From Rhodobiaceae bacterium UBA7804 (GTDB taxonomy: Bacteria > Pseudomonadota > Alphaproteobacteria > Parvibaculales > Parvibaculaceae): a DNA stretch of 64,000 nt. The position numbers were made by a program, and so were the translations under genes. The DNA is taken from assembly GCA_002480495.1 (NCBI GenBank), contig DLCG01000005.1, forward strand, positions 93,326 through 157,325. The letters run 5' to 3'. The notes beneath the pieces were generated by a model. It was given only the letters and a program-made list of their open reading frames with translations, was not told the DNA's origin and searched no databases. Below, piece after piece: positions 15,684-23,999 of the stretch. Numbering within the stretch: the first letter of the stretch is position 1; each line of letters begins with the position of its first letter.

Positions 15684-18600
15684 ATGAAAGTGAAAACCAC
15701 GATCCTCAACAGGCTTCTCGCAACGACGGCGCTTGGCGCGGTGCTCGCGCTCACCGCCGCGCCGGCCTCCGCGCTGCCTGTCCTCTTCGGCGGCGGCAGT
15801 GTCCAGGTCGATGGCCAGAGTGGCCCGGTGACGAATATCGAGCCCGGCCAGACCGTCACCGCGACCGAGCTTCTGCAGTTGCAGGCGCCGGACGGCAGCA
15901 TCATCACAATCGAGCCCGGCAGCGTCTTCACGCTGACCGGAGAAGGCGACAATCTCTCGTTTGAACTCGTGTCCGGGGCGATCCGCGTCGCCTCCAGCGG
16001 CATGCCGATCTCCGTCTCGAAGGGCGGCGTGACCATCTCGACCGCGGGCGGCGCCTTTTCCGCCTTCGAGAGCGAGGAGGGCGGTCTTGCCGGACGCGTG
16101 AACCAGGGAACGGCGACGGTCGCCAATGGCGGCGGCGAGCGTCAGTTTGCGGCGGGCCAGGGCTATGAAGCGAGCGAGACCGGCATCGCCGGCACCTTCA
16201 CGCCGCCTTCCGCCAGCACCACGCAGTTCGCCCAGAACGATCCGAACACGAACTACTCTCCCGCCGACGAACAGGGTTCGGAAGGTTCGGGGATCGTCGA
16301 GGAAGCCGCGGGTGGCGGTAGCGGCGGCGGAGGCGGCGGCTATGGCGGCACACCGCCCGTTACGGGCGTCTATGTGCCCGTCACAGGCACGGAAGATAGC
16401 GGTTATGTCATTGCCTATGCGGCGGATGCCATCGGCATCGATGCGCGCGACGATGTGACGGTCACGATCGGCTCAGGCGGCGAGCTCAATCGCTACAAGG
16501 TTGCGGATGGTGCGGACGAAGACCTCGAACGGAATTCCAACGACTCGCTCGAGCGCGCCGCTTCGAACGGCAATGTGTTCATCGAACGCTGGTCTGGCGG
16601 CGAGACGCATGGCAATTACTACAACGCCAACAACGGCACGACCTTCTCCGAACTGGGCCGCACCAGCCATCAGGGTTTCCACCTGATGTATGGCAAGCCG
16701 ACGGCGGAAGCGAACATTCCGACGAACGGCGTCGCGACCTACGATCTCGTCGCCGCCACGAGCCCGACCATCGACGACGGCAGCTTCGCGCCCGGCACCT
16801 TCGATGGCGAGCTCGGCATTCTGTTCGGCCCGATCTTCAAGGTCGGTGTCGATTTCACCGTCGATATGCCGGGTGACCATGTCTATGTGATCCAGACGGC
16901 GGGCGGTGCCGCGGCACCTTCGGCCGCGCCGCAATACAAGGATCTCTCGCAAGGCATTTTCCGTCTCAACGGCATCCAGATGGCGCAAGCCGGCGCGGCT
17001 TGTCCGACCTCGAACTGCGATGCCTCGATCTACGGCCTCTTCACCGGCGATGCGGGCGAAGATGTCGGCATCGTCTACCAGATCTGGGATTTCTCCGCGC
17101 CGTCCGACGATCTCTATCGTGCGAAGCGCATTTCCGGCGCGGCAATCTTCAATCAGGGTTCCTACACGCCGGGCGAAGCGCCGCCTCCCACCGAAAGCGG
17201 CGAGATCGATGCGCCGCTCGGCGACGGTCCTTATCAGGTCGCCTTCAACGGCGCTCTGGTCGATGACTCGACCATCGAACTCGATCAGCGCGGCGCGCTT
17301 TCCTCTTTCGTGAACGACTACACGGGGCCGGGCGGCGCGGACCGGGGCGATACGAAGGTTGCCGATCTGTGGGGCAACGAGGACGTCACCATCGGCCGCT
17401 GGAACGACGGCACGACAACCGGTTACATGGCGGCCGATCTCGGTGCGGACCTCGAGTCCTATCATTATGCGGTGGGAACGACGGCGACGAACCTGCCGAC
17501 CTATGGCATCGCCTATTACGATCTCGCGGCCGCAACTTCGCCGACCTTCGCCGATGGCGGTGGCCTGCCGGGCACGCTCACTGGAGGCATGTCCATCGGT
17601 TACGGTTCGGGCATGCCCGCCGTCGCCCTCGATCTCGAAATCGACATGCCGGACGATCACATCTATGTGGTGCAGACGCCGGGCGGCCTCGACATGCCGC
17701 ATCTCTCGCCCTTTGCCGTTTACACGACGGGCTCCATCTATCCCACGAACAGCATCGTGAAGATGGGCCAGGGCACCTTCACCATCGACGATGGTGGACG
17801 CGCCTGCGAATCGAATTCGAGCTGCTTCTTCTCGCTCTACGGTTTTGTCTCGGGCGAGGGCGGATCTTCCGCCGCGATCAACTACCAGATCTGGCAGTCC
17901 GCCTATCTGGGCCGCGCGATCACGGGTTCGGCCGCCTTCACGACGGAAGGGGCAGAAGTCGCATCCCTCTCCGATCCGCTGGATACGCCTTTCGCGGATG
18001 GCAACTACACGGCTGTCGTTTCCAAATACGGAAGCAACGCCGTTTTTACCGATCAGGCAGCGGTTTTCGGCGAGGACGGTTCGCTGATCAGCTATCAGGT
18101 CCGCACCAATCCGGGCTCGGAATCGACGCCCAATATCGGCACCAACGGCATGGCCGAACTCGGACGCAACGACGATGTCATGTGGGGCCGCTGGACCGGC
18201 GGCGAGACCGGCGGCACCGGCACCTACAACGGCTATACCGGCGCCGATCTCTCCGGCGATCGCGGCATGCACTGGATCGTCGGCACCGCCGCCACCGATC
18301 TTCCCGCGACCGGCACCGCCACTTACGAGCTCGCCGGTTATACGGCTCCCGTCTTCAATGACGGGCGCTCGGCGCCGGGCACCATGTCGGGCGGCATGGT
18401 CGTCGCATGGAACGGTCACAGCACCAAGATCGGCACCGATATCGACGTGTCGATGGCGGGCGATGCGGTCTACAACCTGACGACTACGGGCGGTCTCGGT
18501 AACCCTTCGACCTCCGAAATCACCATGGGCATGAACGGCAAGTTCAATGGTTCGCTGCCGGTTACCTTCACGCCGGATGGCGGCGGCACGGGGGTTGCCT

Positions 18601-18752
18601 GCCCGAACCCGGCAAGCTGCAACGCCTCTCTCGAAGGTCAGGCCTTCGGTCCGGGCGGCCGGACGATCGGCCTCGGATACGCGATCGGCTTCGGCGACTA
18701 CGGCATCACTGGCGCGGGCGTCTTCACGCAGGCTCCCCCTCCGCCTCCGTGA
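15684..18752 (+). CDS. Large secreted FecR-domain protein with three TbpB-like barrel repeats
   Basis: A 1022-residue exported protein. The signal peptide (about residues 1-31) ends ASA with no lipobox. A FecR-type domain covers about residues 35-165 (VQVDGQSG, GSIITIEPGSVFTL, STAGGAFSAFE). A glycine linker follows near 209-222. Three repeats of about 265-270 residues come next, marked by ERWSGGE (295), GRWNDGT (567) and GRWTGGE (831), each followed by a [GV]-x-A-T/Y-Y/T-[DE]-L strand and a VDFTVDMPGDHVY-type strand. Each repeat closes with a Cys pair and a strand like GLFTGDAGEDVGIVYQI, which resembles the closing strand of TbpB-like barrels. The tail is proline-rich. The start follows GAAGGAGCC; translation from 15393 would run through the preceding gene. 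Confidence 0.75.
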   Translation: MKVKTTILNRLLATTALGAVLALTAAPASALPVLFGGGSVQVDGQSGPVTNIEPGQTVTATELLQLQAPDGSIITIEPGSVFTLTGEGDNLSFELVSGAIRVASSGMPISVSKGGVTISTAGGAFSAFESEEGGLAGRVNQGTATVANGGGERQFAAGQGYEASETGIAGTFTPPSASTTQFAQNDPNTNYSPADEQGSEGSGIVEEAAGGGSGGGGGGYGGTPPVTGVYVPVTGTEDSGYVIAYAADAIGIDARDDVTVTIGSGGELNRYKVADGADEDLERNSNDSLERAASNGNVFIERWSGGETHGNYYNANNGTTFSELGRTSHQGFHLMYGKPTAEANIPTNGVATYDLVAATSPTIDDGSFAPGTFDGELGILFGPIFKVGVDFTVDMPGDHVYVIQTAGGAAAPSAAPQYKDLSQGIFRLNGIQMAQAGAACPTSNCDASIYGLFTGDAGEDVGIVYQIWDFSAPSDDLYRAKRISGAAIFNQGSYTPGEAPPPTESGEIDAPLGDGPYQVAFNGALVDDSTIELDQRGALSSFVNDYTGPGGADRGDTKVADLWGNEDVTIGRWNDGTTTGYMAADLGADLESYHYAVGTTATNLPTYGIAYYDLAAATSPTFADGGGLPGTLTGGMSIGYGSGMPAVALDLEIDMPDDHIYVVQTPGGLDMPHLSPFAVYTTGSIYPTNSIVKMGQGTFTIDDGGRACESNSSCFFSLYGFVSGEGGSSAAINYQIWQSAYLGRAITGSAAFTTEGAEVASLSDPLDTPFADGNYTAVVSKYGSNAVFTDQAAVFGEDGSLISYQVRTNPGSESTPNIGTNGMAELGRNDDVMWGRWTGGETGGTGTYNGYTGADLSGDRGMHWIVGTAATDLPATGTATYELAGYTAPVFNDGRSAPGTMSGGMVVAWNGHSTKIGTDIDVSMAGDAVYNLTTTGGLGNPSTSEITMGMNGKFNGSLPVTFTPDGGGTGVACPNPASCNASLEGQAFGPGGRTIGLGYAIGFGDYGITGAGVFTQAPPPPP

Positions 18753-18788
18753 TCTCTCGATTTCTTCTCTCTGGATGCGCCGAAACTC

Positions 18789-18818
18789 AGGCCGGGCAGC
18801 AACGCCCGGCCTTTTTTT
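18789..18818 (+). terminator. Rho-independent terminator
   Basis: A 9-bp perfect stem (AGGCCGGGC / GCCCGGCCT) with a six-base loop is followed by a run of seven T's. It lies 37 bases after the FecR-repeat gene and should end the two-gene secretion operon. Confidence 0.9.
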
Positions 18819-18854
18819 GGGAGATCGCTTCCGTGAAGGCTAAGCCGTTCGGGA

Positions 18855-19130
18855 TTACCGAACCCGCTCTTTCTCCTTCGGCGCCGAAACGCGGCGGGGC
18901 TTCTTCTCCATTTTAGGCTTGGGCAGGAGGCGGAAGCGTGTCTGGCACCACGCGAAACCCACCCCGACATCGAGCAGCGCATCGGAACGCCCGCAGGGGC
19001 ATGCGAATTCCATGACGTCGAAAACCCGGTAGGTCTCGCCCGCCTGCAGCGGCACCGGCTGGCCCGTCACATGGTTTGGGGCGGCATTGACGCAAAGGAC
19101 AAGGTCGCCGGGGCCGATCGCGTCGCTCAT
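18855..19130 (-). CDS. Small hypothetical protein with a CPCG motif
   Basis: A 91-residue protein of unknown function. It begins MSDAIGPGDLVLCVN, has a QAGETYRVFDVMEFACPCGRSDA segment and a very basic C-terminal tail (KPKMEKKPRRV...KEKERVR). Four Cys residues, two of them in CPCG, might bind a metal. The start is well supported by GGAGGGAAGCC upstream of the ATG. It is adjacent to the TetR gene but separated from it by about 85 bp. I do not recognise the family beyond its being common as a small protein in Alphaproteobacteria. Confidence 0.6.
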   Translation of the reverse strand: MSDAIGPGDLVLCVNAAPNHVTGQPVPLQAGETYRVFDVMEFACPCGRSDALLDVGVGFAWCQTRFRLLPKPKMEKKPRRVSAPKEKERVR

Positions 19131-19215
19131 GGCTTCCCTCCATCGTTATCGGGGGAGACTAGACCTCGAGCCGCAGGGACGAAAGACCGCTTTGGGTTCC
19201 CGTCATTTGCTCTTG

Positions 19216-19884
19216 TTATTTTCTCCGAGGCCCACGCGGCCGCATCGTCCGCTGCAGCGCAAGCAGCATATGGGCCTCGATTTCCCGGCGCATGGCGGCG
19301 CGCGCCGCGCGCGTGCCGGGCGTCACGAGATAGAGGTCGACGAGATTGCCGATCATCACGTTCAGAAAGTGAAACCGCGCCTTGTCGATCCGCGATGAGG
19401 GCGAAAACTTCTTCAGGAACGGCGCGATCCTCTCGCCGATGATCGTCACATTGGCTGGGTTCTGCTCCTCCTCCATGGTCCGGATCGAGCGCATGGCTTT
19501 CAGGAGCCCTGCATGGGCGGGAATCGCTTCGGCTTCGTCGAGATAGGCATGAAGGAGAAGCCGCGCGGCTTCCTCCATGCTCGTGTTCGCGTCGAGTTCC
19601 GCCAGCCGATCCACGCTTGCCGCCGCTATGCGCTCGACTGTCGCGTCATAGGCGGCGAGCAGCAGCGCCTCGCGATCCGCGAAGTAGCGATAGATGCTTC
19701 CGACAGCGACGCCCGTCCGCTCGGCGACGCTCGTCGTCGTCACGGCGTCCGGTCCTTTCGCGGCCACGATCTCCTCCACCGCCGCCAGCAGCGCCGCGCG
19801 CGTCTTCAGCGCGCGCTTCTGCAGGGGCTGCTTCTTTTCTCCGCTCCGTGCGCCTCTCCCGGCTTCGCCTCTGGCCGTCTGCAT
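19216..19884 (-). CDS. TetR/AcrR family transcriptional regulator
   Basis: A 222-residue regulator. The N-terminal helix-turn-helix is plain at about residues 22-68 (TRAALLAAVEEIVAAKGPDAVTTTSVAERTGVAVGSIYRYFADREALLLA). The remainder is a helical ligand-binding domain. I start it at the ATG at 19884, with GGGAGCAGC upstream; the much longer in-frame extension covers the neighbouring promoter and gene on the other strand. It is divergent from the beta-helix/cytochrome operon, and a dyad lies between them, so it probably represses that operon. Confidence 0.85.
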   Translation of the reverse strand: MQTARGEAGRGARSGEKKQPLQKRALKTRAALLAAVEEIVAAKGPDAVTTTSVAERTGVAVGSIYRYFADREALLLAAYDATVERIAAASVDRLAELDANTSMEEAARLLLHAYLDEAEAIPAHAGLLKAMRSIRTMEEEQNPANVTIIGERIAPFLKKFSPSSRIDKARFHFLNVMIGNLVDLYLVTPGTRAARAAMRREIEAHMLLALQRTMRPRGPRRK

Positions 19885-19908
19885 GCTGCTCCCATATGCG
19901 CCCTTTCC

Positions 19909-19932
19909 AAAAAGTGAAACTATTTCATTTTT
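19909..19932. promoter_or_regulatory. Candidate TetR-type operator and -35 region
   Basis: An inverted repeat, AAAAAGTGAAA-cta-TTTCATTTTT, with one mismatch between arms, lies 24 bases upstream of the TetR start. A perfect TTGACA (19934-19939) follows directly on the plus strand and could be the -35 of the beta-helix operon. Binding here could block both promoters. Confidence 0.55.
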
Positions 19933-20026
19933 GTTGACAGGGCCAGCGCGAATGGCGAGTTTTACGCAGCGTGACGCCCGGACGCCTGTCCGGGCTTCCG
20001 GCGTTCCGGTTTCGGGGGAGGAGAAG

Positions 20027-21259
20027 ATGATGTTGAAGCTTTCGGCGGGCGTGCTCGCCATCGCATGCGTCGTTATCGCCGGTGCGGCGGTCGCGGCGGA
20101 GGTCCGGCTCAGTCCGGCGGACGGTACGGAGAAGCTCGTCGAAACGCTGATCATGGCGGAAGAGGGCGACACGATCCTGCTTGGGCCCGGGCGCTGGAAC
20201 ATTGCGGACGGTCTCGTGCTTGATGCCGATGGCGTGACGATCCGCGGTGCGGGCGCGGAAGAGACCGTGCTTTCCTTCAAGGGCCAGACGGGCTCGGGCG
20301 AAGGTCTCCTCGTCACCTCCGATGGCGTCGTGCTGGAGGATTTCGCGGTCGAGGATACCAAGGGCGACGGCATCAAGTCGAAAGGCTCGGACCGGATCAC
20401 CTTCCGCAATCTCCGCGTCGAATGGACGAACGGCCCGGACGAGAAGAACGGCGCCTATGGCGTCTATCCCGTCTCCTCCACCAATGTGCTGATCGAAGGC
20501 GTGACGGTGCGCGGCGCGTCCGATGCGGGCATCTATGTCGGCCAGAGCCAGGACATCATCGTCCGCAACAACCTCGCCGAATATAACGTCGCCGGTATCG
20601 AGATCGAGAACTGCTACCGCGCCGATGTCTATGGCAACATGGCGCGTCACAATACGGGCGGCATCCTGATCTTCGATCTGCCGAACCTGCCGCAGCAGGG
20701 CGGCCATGACATCCGCGTCTTCGACAATGACTCGGTCGATAACGACACGCCGAACTTCGCGCCCGAAGGCAATATCGTCGGCTCGGTGCCTATGGGCACA
20801 GGCATCATGGTGATGGCGAACCGCAATGTGCACATCTTCGGCAATCGCCTGTCGGGCAACGGCACGGTGCATGTGATCGTCGCGGCCTATCCGAACGACT
20901 ATGAAGACGAGAACTACATGTTCGTGCCGCGCGGCGTCTATGTCCACGACAACACATATGGCGAGGGCGGCGATGCGCCCGACGGCGAGATGGGCGAGCT
21001 CATCGCGGAGCGCACGGGCACGCCCGTTCCCGATATCGTCTGGGATGGCGTCACGCGGATTCCCGAATGGCTGACCTGGGTCTCGGCGGAAAACCGCATC
21101 TATGTGAAGGAAGAAGAAGGCACGACATTCGCGAATGCGAAAATGATCTCGCACATGATCCTGCCCTGGGAGACGAAGGCCGATCGCGACATCGCGAATT
21201 ATGAGGGAAGCCTTCCCGAGCCCCAGCCGGTGAAGCTCCCGCAGGACGCGGAAGGCTGA
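20027..21259 (+). CDS. Parallel beta-helix repeat protein, exported
   Basis: A 410-residue right-handed beta-helix protein similar to the group that regularly sits next to SO2930-type cytochromes. The signal peptide spans about residues 1-25 (KLSAGVLAIACVVIAGAAVAA). Rungs of the helix run from about 45 to 300, with repeated patterns such as GVTIRGAG, GVVLEDFAVEDT, NVLIEGVTVRGASDAGIYVGQSQ, IIVRNNLAEYNVAGIEIEN and GNMARHNTGGI. It may bind or act on a polysaccharide, but no catalytic residue can be assigned. The start follows GGGGGAGGAGAAG; a second ATG is at 20030. Confidence 0.8.
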   Translation: MMLKLSAGVLAIACVVIAGAAVAAEVRLSPADGTEKLVETLIMAEEGDTILLGPGRWNIADGLVLDADGVTIRGAGAEETVLSFKGQTGSGEGLLVTSDGVVLEDFAVEDTKGDGIKSKGSDRITFRNLRVEWTNGPDEKNGAYGVYPVSSTNVLIEGVTVRGASDAGIYVGQSQDIIVRNNLAEYNVAGIEIENCYRADVYGNMARHNTGGILIFDLPNLPQQGGHDIRVFDNDSVDNDTPNFAPEGNIVGSVPMGTGIMVMANRNVHIFGNRLSGNGTVHVIVAAYPNDYEDENYMFVPRGVYVHDNTYGEGGDAPDGEMGELIAERTGTPVPDIVWDGVTRIPEWLTWVSAENRIYVKEEEGTTFANAKMISHMILPWETKADRDIANYEGSLPEPQPVKLPQDAEG

Positions 21260-21264
21260 GCCTC

Positions 21265-22341
21265 GTGTCGGCGCGCGCTCCCATATCGCTCCTGAAGCTG
21301 GCGCTTCTCACCGTGCTTCTTGTTTGTTCGGCGATAGGGGCGATGACGGGCGCGGCCGCCGCCGTAGATGAGACGGCGATCCTCGCGAAGAAGCCGCCCG
21401 CGAAACTTTCCGCCTTCGGCTTCTTCGCCGATGCATCGCGGCAGGTTCCGGCGGAGGGCGTCATTCCCTTCGCGCCGCGCACGCCGCTCTTCACCGATTT
21501 TGCGGAGAAGCGCCGCTTCGTCTATGTGCCGGAGGGCGAGAGCGCCGTCTATGACGCGCATGAGGCCTTCGCCTTTCCGGTCGGTTCCGCGCTCATCAAG
21601 ACCTTCGCCTATGAGGCGGCGGATCGTCCGGGCGGGTTGCGCCTCGTCGAAACGCGCGTGCTGCTGCGTCAGGAAAAAGGCTGGCAGGCCTGGGCCTATG
21701 TCTGGAACGAGGATCAGAGCGAAGCCGAACTCAAGATCGCGGGCGCGAAGATCCCGATGACGGTGCCCATTCCCGGCGGCGGTACGCAGGACATCGTCTA
21801 TGCCGTGCCGAACAAGGCGCAGTGCAAGGGCTGCCACGCGCTTGATGGCGAGGTGGTGCCTATCGGCCCCAAGGCGCGCAATCTCAATCACGTCTTTCCC
21901 TATCGGCAAGGCGAGGAGAACCAGCTTGCGCATTGGGCGGAGGCGGGAATGCTCACCGGCCTCCCCGATCTTGCCGATGTGCCCGCCGTTCCCGACTGGC
22001 TCGACGAGACAGCGCCGCTCGACAAACGCGCGCGCGCCTGGCTCGACATCAATTGCGCGCATTGCCACCGCGCCGAAGGTCCGGCCAGCAATTCGGGTCT
22101 CTTCCTTACCTGGGACGAAAAGGAGCCCGCCGCTCTCGGCATCGGCAAGCGTCCGGTCGCGGCGGGCCGGGGCGCGGGACACCTCAAGGTCGATATAGAG
22201 CCGGGCGATCCCGACGCCTCGATCCTCGTTTACCGCGTCGAAAGCAACGAGCCCGGCGTGATGATGCCGGAGCTCGGCCGCTCGCTTACCGACAGCCGCG
22301 CCGTCGCGCTCTTGCGCGAATGGGTCGCCTCGATGGAATGA
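21265..22341 (+). CDS. SO2930-family diheme c-type cytochrome
   Basis: A 358-residue exported cytochrome. Two heme-binding sites are visible: CKGCH (about residue 188) and CAHCH (about residue 266). An N-terminal hydrophobic segment (residues 8-32) is the export signal. The family also has the HEAFAFPVGSALIKTFAY pattern seen here at about residues 96-113, and PELGRSLTD near the C-terminus. It begins with GTG five bases after the beta-helix gene and is surely co-expressed with it. Its electron partners are unknown. Function of the pair is not established. Confidence 0.85.
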   Translation: MSARAPISLLKLALLTVLLVCSAIGAMTGAAAAVDETAILAKKPPAKLSAFGFFADASRQVPAEGVIPFAPRTPLFTDFAEKRRFVYVPEGESAVYDAHEAFAFPVGSALIKTFAYEAADRPGGLRLVETRVLLRQEKGWQAWAYVWNEDQSEAELKIAGAKIPMTVPIPGGGTQDIVYAVPNKAQCKGCHALDGEVVPIGPKARNLNHVFPYRQGEENQLAHWAEAGMLTGLPDLADVPAVPDWLDETAPLDKRARAWLDINCAHCHRAEGPASNSGLFLTWDEKEPAALGIGKRPVAAGRGAGHLKVDIEPGDPDASILVYRVESNEPGVMMPELGRSLTDSRAVALLREWVASME

Positions 22342-22361
22342 GACGATGGAGTGAGCGGCTT

Positions 22362-23054
22362 CTAAACCGGGATCACATCCGTATAGACGAAGCCTTCGCG
22401 CGTTACCGTCTCACCGATCTCGACGGGGATCTCGCGGGCGAACATGGGACCTGCCGTCACGGCGGTGTGGAACTCGCCATTCTCGCCGCAGGGGTCGGCG
22501 CTTTCGGGCAATTCGGCAAGCAGGCTTTCGTCGAAGCGCCGCCCGGAAAGCGTTGCCGGGATCTGTTTCGGGTCGACGCAGGCCAGATGCGCGACGAGAC
22601 CGCTTTCGATCATCTCGCGGGCAAGCACCTTCGTGTCGCGTCCCCAGAGCGGGAAGAGCCCTTCCATCCCCGCCTGCGCGAGCCGCTCCTCGCGATAGGC
22701 GCGCACATCCTCGAGGAAGAGATCGCCGAAGATCGTATGCGTGATGCCCTCCGCCTTCACGCGGTCCATCGCGTCGCGCATCCGCTCTTCGTAAACCTCG
22801 TTGGGGCAGGGCCAGGGCAGCTGCACCTTGATGAGCGGCAGGCCCGCCGCTTCGGCCTGCAGGTCCAGCAGCTTCTCGCGCACGCCATGCATCGCGACGC
22901 GCTCATGCGTTTCGTTCACGGTGGTGAGAAGTGCGACGACATCGGCAAGACCCGAACGTCTCACCTCATGCAGCGCGAAGGCGCTGTCCTTGCCCGAGCT
23001 CCAGGAGAGAATCGCTTTGGGTGTCGTTGTCTGTGTCGTCATCTGTGTCGTCAT
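22362..23054 (-). CDS. DUF71-type ATP-binding protein (diphthine-ammonia ligase family)
   Basis: A 230-residue cytoplasmic protein of the adenine nucleotide alpha-hydrolase superfamily. The PP-loop is SWSSGKDSAFAL at about residues 17-28. The family motif GITHTIFGDLFLEDVR is at about 105-120, and LWGRDT follows. In eukaryotes and archaea relatives make diphthamide, which bacteria lack, so the bacterial substrate is unknown. The first codons are a small tandem repeat (MTTQMTTQTTT), which makes the exact start uncertain; ATGs at 23054 and 23042 are both possible. It is convergent with the cytochrome gene. Confidence 0.8.
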   Translation of the reverse strand: MTTQMTTQTTTPKAILSWSSGKDSAFALHEVRRSGLADVVALLTTVNETHERVAMHGVREKLLDLQAEAAGLPLIKVQLPWPCPNEVYEERMRDAMDRVKAEGITHTIFGDLFLEDVRAYREERLAQAGMEGLFPLWGRDTKVLAREMIESGLVAHLACVDPKQIPATLSGRRFDESLLAELPESADPCGENGEFHTAVTAGPMFAREIPVEIGETVTREGFVYTDVIPV

Positions 23055-23140
23055 GGCGCGCGACCATAAGGCGATGCGCCGGATGAGGCCAGACCGGCGA
23101 AACTTGACATCGCCGCCAATATGTTGACCCTCATGCCCGT

Positions 23141-23325
23141 CACGGTTCCTCCGGATCTCGTCCGGAGGTGAAAAGGGAATCCGGGCGTCTTCCTTGAAAG
23201 GCGAAACCGGAGCTGCCCCCGCAACTGTAAGCGGCGAGCATCCTTTCCATCAAAGCCACTGGCGCGTCATGCGCCGGGAAGGCGGAAAGAATGCAAAGAC
23301 CCGCGAGCCAGGAGACCTGCCGCGA
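23141..23325 (+). promoter_or_regulatory. Cobalamin (B12) riboswitch
   Basis: The leader has the conserved elements in order: GGTGAAAAGGGAA, GAAACCGGAGCTGCCCCCGC, AACTGTAAGCGG, GCCACTG, GGGAAGGC and GCGAGCCAGGAGACCTGCC. These define an adenosylcobalamin-type riboswitch. It lies about 100 bases upstream of the two genes at 23430 and 23999 and should reduce their expression when cobalamin is abundant. Confidence 0.95.
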
Positions 23326-23429
23326 CGAACCGGATTTTTGGGCGGGGTGCCCTGAAAAGCCGTTGGCGGGTTTCGTTCCATGGTCCCGTCTGCGTCTCAG
23401 GTCGTGCCCCGCCCGCCATTACGAGGGAC

Positions 23430-23999
23430 ATGGCCATGACCGATATGCCGAACACCGTTTTCCATTCATCCGATGCCGCGCGCCGCACTGGCTGGGCGGT
23501 CTTTCTCGCCGCCGCGGCGACTGCCTTCAGTTTCGTCTTTTCCTGCGCAACACCTTTCGCGGCGCTCGCCGCCATCGCCGCGCTCAACATGCGCCGCCTC
23601 GATGCGATGCTGACCATCCTTCTCGCCTTCGCGATCAATCAGGCGGTGGGCTTCGGCTTTCTCGGCTATCCGCATGACACATCGACCATCGCCTGGGGCG
23701 CGGGCATCGGCGCTTCCGCGCTCATCGGCCTCGCTGCCGCTTTTGCAACGGCCCGGTTTGCGCTTGGCGCGGGCTATGTTCTCTCGCTCGCGCTTTCCTT
23801 CCTTGCCGCTTTCGCGGCCTATCAGCTTGGCCTGCAGGGCGCTGGGCTTCTGATCGGCACGGGCGGGCATGGCCTCTCGGCGGAAGTCGTGCGCTGGGTG
23901 CTGCAGATGAATGCGCTGGCGCTTGCCGTCCTTGCCGGCTTCCAGTTCGCAGGCAGGCGCCTCGGCCTCTCCGCGCCGCTTCCCGTGCGGGCGGGCTGA
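23430..23999 (+). CDS. Unrecognised membrane protein under B12 control, candidate cobalamin/cobalt transporter component
   Basis: A 189-residue integral membrane protein with five to six hydrophobic segments (about residues 21-50, 55-75, 82-105, 108-128, 130-150 and 155-172). I cannot name the family with confidence. It has one Cys, in the first membrane region (FSFVFSCATPFAAL), and a conserved-looking INQAVGFGFLGYP loop. Position directly behind a cobalamin riboswitch and one-base overlap with a BtuF-like gene argue for a role in B12 or cobalt uptake. Size is near that of solitary S-components, but this is only a suggestion. The start at 23430 follows GAGGGAC; ATG 23436 is an alternative. 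Confidence 0.65.
   Translation: MAMTDMPNTVFHSSDAARRTGWAVFLAAAATAFSFVFSCATPFAALAAIAALNMRRLDAMLTILLAFAINQAVGFGFLGYPHDTSTIAWGAGIGASALIGLAAAFATARFALGAGYVLSLALSFLAAFAAYQLGLQGAGLLIGTGGHGLSAEVVRWVLQMNALALAVLAGFQFAGRRLGLSAPLPVRAG

Noticed and set aside
16473..18419. Long minus-strand open frame opposite the FecR-repeat gene
   Set aside because: The plus-strand gene has a signal peptide, repeats and a terminator; the reverse frame is a by-product of codon bias and the internal repeats.
22362..23054. Diphthamide synthesis role for the DUF71 protein
   Set aside because: Diphthamide is made on archaeal and eukaryotic elongation factor 2, which bacteria lack, so only the general ATP-binding fold is claimed.
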